From Hofstenia miamia (Eukaryota; Xenacoelomorpha; Acoela; Hofsteniidae): a DNA stretch of 64,000 nt. The stretch covers positions 599,024-663,023 of the forward strand of contig CABFPE010000021.1 in assembly GCA_900660155.1 (NCBI GenBank). The letters are read 5' to 3'. Made by a program: the position numbers and the translations under genes. The notes beneath the pieces were generated by a model that worked only from the letters and a program-made list of their open reading frames with translations, was not told the origin of the DNA and did no database searches. Shown here in pieces: positions 55,166-64,000 of the stretch (position 1 is its first letter; every line of letters begins with the position of its first letter).

Positions 55166-56675
55166 TAAAGATTTTGAGGCCACAATTTCATTTTAGACAA
55201 CGTTATATTACATTCTATTGCAAATTTAACATTTGTTTTTACATTTCAAAGTTTTAGACACCACAATTTTATTTTAGACAGCGTTATATTACATTCTATT
55301 GCAAATTTAATATTTTTTTACGTTTAGAGTGCCTTATTTTTTGATGCTCCATCCAAAAAAGTATAAAATTGATGAGGCTGCCGCAATCTAATTTTTTCAA
55401 CTTCATTTTGAGGGAGCATCTACTTTTAGGCAAGAAGATTCAATATGGGGCCGAATTTGTATCAATCAAAATCTAGAAAATACAATAGAAAGTACAATGC
55501 CATTAATAGTATTCTTCCTAAAAATGAGGAAAAAAATAAAGAAATGTGTTTAGAACTAGAATTTCCAGAAATTAGAAATTTTTATTCTGATTTTAAAAAT
55601 CACAAAAGCACTATCACATGAAACGTGGTTGGACCGAATCTTTTCGCAATCCTTTACGTGAACACTTTTCATGCAATTTTAAGTTTCTAAACAACGAATT
55701 TTTTTAAGAAGGCCATTGTTTTGGTACGGCAAAGCGATATGTGAAGACAGTTCATGTTTAGCCAGCTTCAAATTTCAAATTTATAAAAGAAATGACAGTA
55801 ATGCAAAAATTTCAGTAAACATCAGTGGCATTATTAGTGAAAACCATGCGATTAAAAAAAACGCGTTGTTGGTGCTGAGTGCCAATTGTTAAAGAAGGAA
55901 CTCGAATCAAGCTCATGCTCAACATATTTGATTGTGATATGAGCCTTTCACAAGCTCAGAAAATTAAGTCTGAAGCAAAGCTATCTGAGCGCTTGTCTAA
56001 AAATTATATTGAAGATATACTGCTTCTATCACAAAGTAATGAATATATTCAACATTTAGCTGTAAAACCATTTTATTGCCATTTATATATAGATAAAAAA
56101 ATAGAATTGTATAAGAAACTATTAAAAATGAAAGAAATTTCATTTCATGTTGATGCCACTGGTGGAATTATCAGCAAAGCTTATGCTGCATCAAATAAAG
56201 TTTTTGAATATGCTTTTGTTGCACGAAACCCAAATGATTTACAATTTAAAACCGCATATGATTATCGCTACTTTCCTGTCTTCACTCCATAATTCTGCCA
56301 CTATCGAATATTTTTTTCGAATGCTAACTAATGCAGTTACTTTAGTTCCAAAAATTATATTTGTAGACTTCAGTTGGGCATTAATCAATGCTACATGCAC
56401 GCCTTCAACAATTGTGATATTTCACTTTATTTGAAATATTATTATAATGAAGAAGTGGGAAGAAACACTGAATTTATGAAACCAAAGACAGTAATCACGA
56501 CATGCATTGCACATAATTTACATTGCTTAAGCTTTTTGTTCAGAAAGAATGAAATTACTGGTGAGACTAAAAAACTGTTATTGTACAGTTTTTCTAATCT
56601 AAAAACAAATGTTAAATTTGGAATAGAATGTAATATAACGCTGTCTAAAATAAAATTGTGGCCTCAAAATCTTTA
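55166..56675 (+). mobile_element. DNA transposon with about 75-bp TIRs and a DDE-type transposase
   Basis: TAAAGATTTTGAGGCCACAA at 55166 and its complement ending at 56675 are the outer parts of about 75-bp inverted repeats. Part of the left TIR is repeated once more at 55248-55313. TTAA at the left outer edge and TTAG at the right may be an aged TTAA target duplication. The coding region fills the space between the TIRs. It is bordered by LTR-like and MITE repeats of other families. Confidence 0.8.
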
Positions 56676-56676
56676 G
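55400..56676 (+). pseudogene. Transposase of the 55.2-kb element (MULE/NOF-like), broken
   Basis: Reads in several frames: RGWTESFRNPLREHF (about 55625), SVNISGIISENHA (about 55815), a helical middle at 55879-56292, then FHVDATGGIISKAYAA with the first acidic residue. After a frameshift come HNSATIEYFFRMLTNAVTLV, IIFVDFSWALINA (second Asp), KPKTVITTCIAHNLHCLSFL and a C-terminal helix. The VDATG, H-x-x-x-I, and xDFSWALxxA order resembles transposases of MULE/NOF-type elements. The exact superfamily is uncertain, because the possible TTAA flank would fit Kolobok-like elements instead. The coding end overlaps the right TIR. Confidence 0.68.
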
Positions 56677-56741
56677 TTCCATAACTAAAAGGTGTAATAT
56701 CATATTGCCAAATTTCGCATTTGTTTTCAATAAATATTGAT

Positions 56742-57294
56742 TGAATTGGGTGGTACGCTCAATCGCCAATTTATCTCGCTAAAAGCCAATTACAGACGAC
56801 GAAGGGACATGAATTTTCTTCATGGTAATAGCCTTATACAGAATTTTTTTGATATTGTTCCAAAGGGACAAATGTTTATATTAATTCAGGCAATCATCCA
56901 TGTGTTAGAAACAATATAGTAGTCATAAAAAATTCAAAATATCCTAAAAATATTATTTCATATATATATCTATATATCTAATAGCTTACATACAATAGTT
57001 AATAATTATTTGCATTCCAGATTGAAAAATGTCGTGACTTGAAATATTTTGTTTATCAAAGCAAAATTATAGTGCGACAATTAGAATAACAACTATATGA
57101 AAGGTTTGCTTTATTCCTAGATTGATAATGATAATCTAAAAGGACTTTCAGCATACATTAAGGTGAAATTTTAAAATAAACGGCGATAACATATTTTGTG
57201 GCTATTTGACAAGAAATTATTACTGTCCCTTCGACGACAGTTATTGGCTTTTAGCGAGTTAGATTGGCGATTGAGCGTACCACCCGATTGAATT
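56742..57294. mobile_element. MITE-like element with about 65-bp inverted ends
   Basis: 56742-56809 (GGGTGGTACGCTCAATCGCC ... GAAGGGACA) is inverted at 57224-57294. A third, partial copy (CTGCTAAAAGCCAATTACAG) lies at 57708-57745. Non-coding, about 550 bp. Confidence 0.8.
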
Positions 57295-57299
57295 GGTTT

Positions 57300-57400
57300 A
57301 AATAGGCGACAAATTTGTTTGGGTGAGAACTCTTTTGGCCGAAGTTTCAAATGGGCGAGAATTCAGGTGGGCGAAAATTCCTTTGGGCGAAAATACTGTC
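57300..57400. repeat. Cluster of TGGGCGAAAATTC-type words
   Basis: GGGTGAGAACTC, GGGCGAGAATTC, GGGCGAAAATTC and GGGCGAAAATAC occur within about 75 bp at 57320-57395. Confidence 0.7.
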
Positions 57401-57403
57401 GAT

Positions 57404-57650
57404 CTATTTTAACTAGATGTCTCTTAAGCAATGTCCCAATAAAGCTCATTTTAAACAATAACGACTTTTTCTGACAGTTGTAAGATAAATTCTGACAGCC
57501 ATAAGATTATGAATTGAAAGATTTAAGAACCAACCTGATTAATGCTATTGGCTAAAAGTGATTTCCATAGTTACATCTTTTTCTGACAGATGTAGGATAA
57601 ATTCTGACAGCCATAAGATTATGAATTGACAGATTTAAGAACAAAGCACA
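57404..57650 (-). repeat. Inverted copies of the GGTTGGTTCTTAAATC repeat
   Basis: 57404-57535 is a near-complete inverted relative of 43684-43815. 57575-57650 is a second, partial copy in the same orientation. Confidence 0.82.
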
Positions 57651-58490
57651 TTTATTAAATAAATTTTCTTTACTAAGGCATCCTCTTTCATGGTTGGCCA
57701 ATCTATCCTGCTAAAAGCCAATTACAGGCAACCAAGGGACATGTGCATAGTAATAAGCTGGTTGGTACTTTTTATCAACATACAAAATCTTGAAACTGAC
57801 ATAAGGAACCTTGAGATCGACATAGCAAATCATTATGACAATATGAACAAAAATTTAGCATGAATGAGGTTTACATATCAATTATATCAAAAGTGACATC
57901 AAAATTTAATTTTTAGCAGCTGTTTATTGAGTTGTAATATAGACTAAATGATAAAATATTATACTTGATTTTATTAAAAAAACTCAGATAAATATTTTAA
58001 TGTACATATGCAAAAATTTTAAATGACCCATCTAATGTTATTAATCTTTAACAGATGAACTACATGAAATTTTTGCCTGCACTTCAACTTCATAAGTTCT
58101 AATTAATTGTTGAATGCATTGCTTCTTCTTTCTTGAAATAGAAGTGGGTTTTATATCTTCCTCATTTCTTGATTTGCAAAGAATATTGACAGAATCACTT
58201 CTTTTCTTACAAAAAGATGTTTAGCCTTTTCCATTTTATATGCATGATAATTTTTAGCATCTTCTTTAATGATGAAATGATACTGACAAACATTGAGATT
58301 GTAATCAGCTGGGTTACAATCATCAGATCTTCCCACAGCCAAAAGCTACCTTTTCAGCATAATCTTTTCATTGGGAACATGAAAAAAACCAACAATCATG
58401 TTCCTTAACTGAATATGAATAGATGTTGCTGGAAAGTTCTATTTTATGGCTTTGTTATCTTTAAATATAAATTAAGTTAAAGCAATATAC
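57651..58490. other. AT-rich DNA, no gene recognised
   Basis: Short overlapping open frames at 58151-58408 on both strands show no family features. A partial MITE copy sits at 57708-57745. Confidence 0.45.
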
Positions 58491-59399
58491 TGTAGAATCG
58501 TGGGCTGTAAAAGTAATTACACTAGAAAACTAATTGACTATGCAGAAGGTTTTAATTAGTGGCCATACAAAGACAGCCCTGATTACAGTATAAAAAGAAC
58601 CTATAGATTAACATTGGTAATTCAACCAAGTAATTAGTTACTTTAGGTAAAATCCAAGATGATCCATTCATATGGCTTCCAGCCAAAGCAATGTCTTCAG
58701 AAAAAGTAAAGTGCTTAACTTGAGTGAATGGTGCTACCCTAATTCTCTCACTTTTTAATTTCTATCTCATAACTGCAAATAAACATCTCCTTTTCATTGT
58801 TATCTCTCAGCTCACTAAATAATAGCCTGTAGTTCCCAGGCATTCACACTAACCAACAGTATATTATCATCACAGTGTTGTAAATTATAAGTGCATGTAC
58901 ATGTTGAACATCAAACAAGAGGTTTATTATTACCCTATGCATGGCCATATACCTAACCTAAATGGTCCACAATTTGGGGTGGATAATCTAAAAAGATCTC
59001 CAGGAGCTACTTGTTGCACTGTACTTTGAGAAAGCACTCCCAAATTGTTGTCTTACTTAAGTAATTATTTTCATATCAAAAAGTAATAAAGATAAATACA
59101 GAGGTAAAACAGTAGTTGAAGCTAGATAAACTCTATTAAACCTTGTCTACATGTTTTCTCAATTTTATCATTACCTGCCTTTGTTTACAAGCAATCATTT
59201 AATGTAAGTTAATCATGTCAGCTATTTCTTTTCCCTTGCAAATTAAATTTGAACAATAACAATCAGCACCATCAAGGGGACATGAAACTAATGTTCGTAA
59301 ACTAAGATCGAAATTACTAAAATTATGTCATGTTGAGGTCATTACAAAAGTAAAAATAAAAGCTCTATAAAATTTCACATTTCCCTGAGTGACTCTACA
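58491..59399 (-). mobile_element. LTR-like repeat, copy 3 (909 bp, minus)
   Basis: 5' end TGTAGAGTCACTC at 59399, 3' end GATTCTACA at 58491. The AATAAA is kept in minus orientation (about 58924-58929); the TATA box is eroded. The cloverleaf region is at 58968-59051. Head-to-head with copy 2, 414 bp away. Confidence 0.66.
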
Positions 59400-59813
59400 A
59401 AACTGTTAAAAGAATGCTAAGCATATTCATAGTGTGTAGGAAACAACAGTATTTTACTTTTTAAAAATAATTAGGAAATATAGAGAGCCTATAACATTAG
59501 GTGATATAAATTTGCTATGTCTAAAATAAAAATAGTTCAATTGTAATTAAGTACAAGATGCTAGAAACTTGAAATAATATATCCTTTATTATAGACATTG
59601 ATTCATTTTTACTATTGCCTTTTAAGTGCTACATGTATATTGTGTAGTAAGAAAACTTTGGATGGCAACAATTAAAAATTCAAATTCCAAATGTATTGTA
59701 GCATCACAAAAACTTTTTTAGCTTAGAATTATTGTAAAATAAATGTTTTTACCCTAAAAAACTCAATTGAATTTAGAATTTCATTTAAAATATTACTCAA
59801 ACTCAAAACATAA

Positions 59814-60754
59814 TGTAGAGTCACTTGGGGATTTAGTCGCATTTAGTCTTTTATATCTTTTTAATTTGTATTCTTGTATTATTACGTCACTATGACATTA
59901 TCGATCATTTTCGATCTTAGTTTGCTATTATTAAATTGATGTCCCCTTGATGGTGCTGTTATTTGCTCAAATTTAATTTTACGAGGGAAAACTAATTTGA
60001 TCATGTTAAACTATGTTGACATCTAATCATTGTAAACAAAGGCAGGTAATAATTGAATCTTTTGTATAAAAACTGAGAAACCTGTAGCAATAGTTCAATA
60101 GACTTTGTCTACTCTTAACTGCTGTCTTTACCGTTGTATTTTTTATTTATTTATTATCTTAAATGAAACTTATTGCTTAAGATCAGCGACAATTCGGGAG
60201 TGCTTTCACGAGCACGGGGCGACACGTTGCTTCTGGGGGTCTTTTGATTACCCAGTCCGAATTGTGGACTCATTAAGTTATGTATATGGTTACGTATAAG
60301 GAAATAATAAATCTCTACATGCTATTTCAACATCTACATACTGTGATAATACCTTGCACTGGGCTGACACAATATCTGGCAATTACACGATTTTTTATAG
60401 TGAGCTGAGTAGTTAACAATAAAATGAGAGTTTGTATTTTTAATGAGAGTTAGAAATTTTTGAAGTGAGATAGAAATTAAGCAAGTGAGACAAATAGGGT
60501 AGCACCAGTCAATAGGTTAAGCACTTTACTTCTGGACGTTCCACTTCAGCTGGAAGCCACCGGAATTGGTCATCTTGGTTGTTACCTAAATTAGTTCTGT
60601 TAATTGGATGAATTACCAATGTTACATCTACATGTTATAAGTTCTACATTAATCCCTGCTCCGGAATCATGGCTGTTCTGCAAATGCTATCTAAACCTTT
60701 TGTGGAGTCAATTAAGTTTCTAGTTAAGTTTTCCTTCCAGCCACCTATTCTACA
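59814..60754 (+). mobile_element. LTR-like repeat, copy 2 (941 bp)
   Basis: TGTAGAGTCACTTGG at 59814 to ATTCTACA at 60754. TATAAAA is near 60065, AATAAA near 60305, and the cloverleaf at 60189-60264 has arm 1 loop changes only. Very similar to copy 1 in the central 250 bp and more diverged outside. Confidence 0.68.
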
Positions 60755-60984
60755 ATATTATACTGTATAAAAATTTATGATACAATTCAATGATAAGTCT
60801 AAAATAGCTTACATATATCTTTTAAATCAACTATTGTCTTACAATGCTTAATGCCTCAAGCAGTGCTTTGTGCTAAATTTTTTAATTTCTTTTCAGAATT
60901 TTCTGCTGAGTAGTACCTTAAATTTACTATCTATGTCAAATTCTACCAACATATTCTATATTTATTTTTGCAGGATATATTCTA

Positions 60985-61399
60985 TATATTCATTCTAGTG
61001 TGTATCTTTGAAGAAACTTATATGGTTTTTTAATGATGTATGCTTTGCTTGTAATACATTTCCACATTAGAAGGAATACTTTATGTTACTTCATTATTAA
61101 ATAGTAATTATTCAAACAGAATATGCATAATCAAAAACAATTACATTTATTTTCTGCTTTTGGGCTAAGCTAAAATCCAGATCATTAAGGCTTACACTAA
61201 CTCCAGAAAATAGTAGTTTTTTCACTTTTAAAGGCTATCAATGCAATATTGATCCTAGATGCATATTAATTCCATACAACTGTTTGTGGGGGGGGGCTGA
61301 ATTATTGTGCAATATAATTATTGTCATATTGAATTGATGAGATTTGAACTCACATTTTCTGTACACATGGACAACTGGGTTTATCTTACACTATGAATC
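60985..61399 (-). repeat. tRNA-headed SINE-like repeat, copy 3
   Basis: Head at 61330-61399 (70 nt, minus): GATTCAT acceptor, A-box-like TAGTGTAAGATAAAC, T-arm GTGAG TTCAAAT CTCAT. The body contains a run of nine or more G near 61286. End block GTGTATCTTTGAAGAAAC near 61000. Confidence 0.65.
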
Positions 61400-62219
61400 A
61401 GAAGTAGATCTTTAAAACTAGCTCAGGAATGTGAATACTTATTACAGAATTTCATCATTCTTAGAACAGACTAACTTGAGTACATTCAATGATTATTAAG
61501 GCGCCTTTTCCAGTGAAGCATTAGTGTGAAATTTCAGTCCATCACCACTTGTAGAAACTGTTTAAACAAGAGCACATGATATTGGTTCAATTACTTTTTT
61601 GCATAAAACCATTAAAACAGGAACATGCAGAAAAATAAGTGAAATACCATATTGTTTTTTACCCCATGTACAAGAGCAAATAAAAGAATGGATACAAATT
61701 TCACACTTTACACAGAGTAATTTCATCTAAATGTATTTGTAATAACAGAAGATTGTATTTCATGGAATTTGTTCAACTTGATAGATTTTACAATTCAAAT
61801 AGTTTCTGAATATTGGCTAATATTAAACATACTTTTAGTAGTTATGACATTTTCATGACTTGTTATTATTTTTGTTATTGACAATGTTGCCTTCCCCAAA
61901 TAGTGTTTTATAAGCTGATTGCAGTAACTACAATTTAAGAACTGCAGCAGAATTTTATTAAATCATCTATTCTTAAAATGTTGCAGCCATGCCCATGAAT
62001 TTTCTTTAATTGATAAAGCAAATTCTCAAGTGAATGTCACTGTTTATTGATAAACCAATGTGGCATGGCAAGGCCCATACCTCATGTCAAATTGAATAAA
62101 ATTTATGAAAGTATATGCCAAATTATTTTGTTGTTTCAGTAGAGAGCAGCTCTTCTAATAAACTGCAATTTCATATTAAATTATTTTATATCATCAAAGT
62201 CACATAAGGTCCAATTTAT
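61400..62219. other. AT-rich DNA, no gene recognised
   Basis: Could contain the eroded C-terminal part of the MULE-type transposase read at 62220-62945 (minus), but no motif was legible. Confidence 0.4.
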
Positions 62220-62945
62220 CTTAAAACACAATGTCCATACTCATTATTACCTCTGATCTTACATAAGTTTCTATTCCAACTTCACTCAACATCCATGAAC
62301 TTGGAGTAGGCATTATATTCTTCCATGGTGAAAAGAATTCTTCAGTATCATCACTCATAAAAACATTTGATTTAATGATACCACATACTTTACTAATTTC
62401 AGAAAAAAAATATGAAAACAAATTCACTCTTTTGGTTTGAATATATAAATACTGCTGGAAATGCTTCCCCAAGTTCATCAATAACTAACACAGTCATTAA
62501 ATAAAAATCATAGCTATTCAAATCATAAGTTGAATCAATACAAACTACATTACTTCCATGCAAAATCAATAACTCTTTCTAAGCAAAAACATAATAATGA
62601 GAGCAAAATTATCTACATCTAATTGATAATGGTTGCAGGGCTCTCCTTGAAATTAACATATCAACAAGGTGATCCAGATTTCAAATGTTTCTTTTGTAAG
62701 CCAAATTTGTTTCTTGTTTTGCATAGATCACTAGACCACAATAAATTTACCCTATTCATCTTGTTGGAAGTCATTTTATCAAATTATGCTAATGTATCTG
62801 CATTTGATTGAGTTCCTATAATTGAAGTAATATAGACCTGGTAACCTTTTTGTAACTTGCAATACTTCATTTCTCCAGCATGTTCAGCATGGTGATTAAG
62901 AACAACAACATTAACATCTCCTTTAATATAAGTTCCTTAGTGTAT
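62220..62945 (-). pseudogene. MULE-type transposase (third family), broken
   Basis: Minus-strand order: GDVNVVVLNHHAEHAGEMKY (about 62920-62860), GYQVYITSIIGTQSNADTL, a broken linker, then SNVVCIDSTYDLNSYDFYL with the first Asp (CxDsTH block), VLVIDELGEAFPAVFIYSN, and after a frame change VFMSDDTEEFFSPWKNIM with the second Asp (FMSDDxxxFxxxW). This is the core of a MULE transposase subfamily found widely in animals. The following LCxWHVDRxW block and the catalytic Glu are not legible. An LTR-like copy lies just upstream on the same strand (63010-63954). Confidence 0.72.
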
Positions 62946-63009
62946 GGGCAACAAATAATTTCTTTTGAACTAGAGATATTTGCAAGTTCAATACCAATGT
63001 GGGGGAGCT

Positions 63010-63954
63010 CTAGCTACTCTAGCAGTACTGGGAAACTCAAGAGTTAAGATCAAAGCTCGCAAAGTTTACCATAACAGAGAGTGACCCACATTCCAACAGA
63101 AAACATACATTGGTGGTTCACTGATTTGCCTAATAAATACAGAAATTCCATGAAGAACTCCAGCAGTGACCAATTCACACAGCATCATGCCAAAGCCAGA
63201 TCTACAAAGCCATCCTTACTTGCCAAGGTACTAATTGTGTGTCTCAAGTTGTAATTTCTAGCTCAATAAACAATTCATCTCAGAGTTCTGTTATCTCAGC
63301 TCATGTAAATAAATAATAAACCAAAGGCACATAATTGCTGTGCATTCATGTTTGCCAACAGCATAGTATATTTGCAGTGTTAATTTTATGTGCATGTACA
63401 AATTGATCAATTAAAAGTTGTTATTCCCTACACATAATTGTAACCTAAAATGACCACTATTCAGGCTGTCACTGTTAAGGAGCTATTTGGTGCCCCAGAC
63501 ACAGTGCAGTTTCCTCCCAAATTGTTGCCAGATCTTAAGCAGTAGTTATCATAACCAAATCTTTGATGATAAATTATAAAGGGGGTTACTATATAATAAA
63601 AGCAAAAAAAGATCAAATGCAGTTGAAGGAAGACAAATTTATTGTGTGCTTTGCTACAGTTGTCTCAGATATTTATTACAAAAATTGTAAATTATTACCT
63701 AGATACTGTTTACAGTTTCAAACACAATTTCCCTTGCAAAGTTAAAATGAGCAATCACACATACTTTGAACTCAGGGGACAAATAATATTTCTATCAAAT
63801 AACTACAATAAAAAATGTGTACTAATTGAATTAAAGAAATTGATACAAATTGTTAGCATCTAATCATCAAATAGGGACGTCAACAAGATGTAACACTATT
63901 TTTAGAGTGCCAAATAATAAAATTTTGAAAAATAAGGCCTTGAGTGGCTCTACA
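63010..63954 (-). mobile_element. LTR-like repeat, copy 4 (diverged, minus)
   Basis: Starts TGTAGAGCCACTCAAGG at 63954 and follows copies 1-3 through TTGCAAGGGAAA, CTGCTTAAGATCTGG and CAACAATTTGGGAGG. The inner end cannot be placed exactly. The cloverleaf is partly eroded. It ends near the start of the MULE reading. Confidence 0.6.
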
Positions 63955-64000
63955 CACCCCCATTGCTGGCTAAGTTTGCAGTAGGAGTTGGACTGTAGGA

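Noticed and set aside
62623-62811. 62-codon plus-strand frame
   Set aside because: Opposite strand of the MULE-type transposase remnant.
59814-63954. A complete MULE with 930-bp TIRs formed by LTR-like copies 2 and 4
   Set aside because: Kept only as an alternative: each copy has its own inner TCTACA end, the flanks show no matching target duplication, and copy 4 is far more diverged than copy 2.

Overview
The window is strongly AT-rich animal nuclear DNA, most likely from an invertebrate. It has GT-AG introns, Cys-loop receptor and SLC22 carrier sequence, and many decayed Tc1/mariner, hAT-like, Mutator-like (MULE), Penelope-like and CR1/Jockey-type elements. There are no bacterial operons. 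The species cannot be named from the sequence. Two long N gaps (6743-6976 and exactly 1000 N at 27254-28253) and four single-N joins (41247, 42948, 43979, 44384) mark a draft assembly.

Left half (about 2.7-38.2 kb): one minus-strand gene of at least 20 exons can be joined from ATG at 38230 to TAG at 2760. All splice phases agree and the product is 760 residues. Its N-terminal half resembles a TBC (Rab-GAP) fold. Its C-terminal half is a charged coiled coil, then a proline-rich stretch, then a short conserved-looking tail. One intron is only 43 nt, while others run to 6-9 kb and hold most of the other sequence in this half. That includes a broken SLC22-type carrier copy on the plus strand, two exons of a nicotinic-receptor-like (Cys-loop) gene on the minus strand, several mariner/Tc1 elements, hAT-like MITEs, two tail-to-tail CR1-type fragments and a Penelope-like fragment.

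Right half (about 38.3-64 kb): no intact cellular gene was recognised. It starts with a 427-codon non-LTR reverse transcriptase ORF (39417-40700). It continues as a dense nest of repeats: tRNA-headed SINE-like copies, a roughly 930-bp LTR-like family with four copies, at least three MULE-type transposase remnants (two related to FLYWCH-MULEs), a TIR-bounded element with another DDE-type transposase, a mariner MITE with perfect ends, and a 31-bp array that alternates as a 62-bp dimer.

Most interesting for follow-up: (1) a conserved, partly covarying cloverleaf-like fold placed between a TATA box and an AATAAA in the 930-bp family; (2) hammerhead-ribozyme-like motifs near the Penelope fragment; (3) the TBC/coiled-coil gene that carries receptor exons in its intron; (4) several perfect or near-perfect palindromes, some of which may be assembly artefacts.
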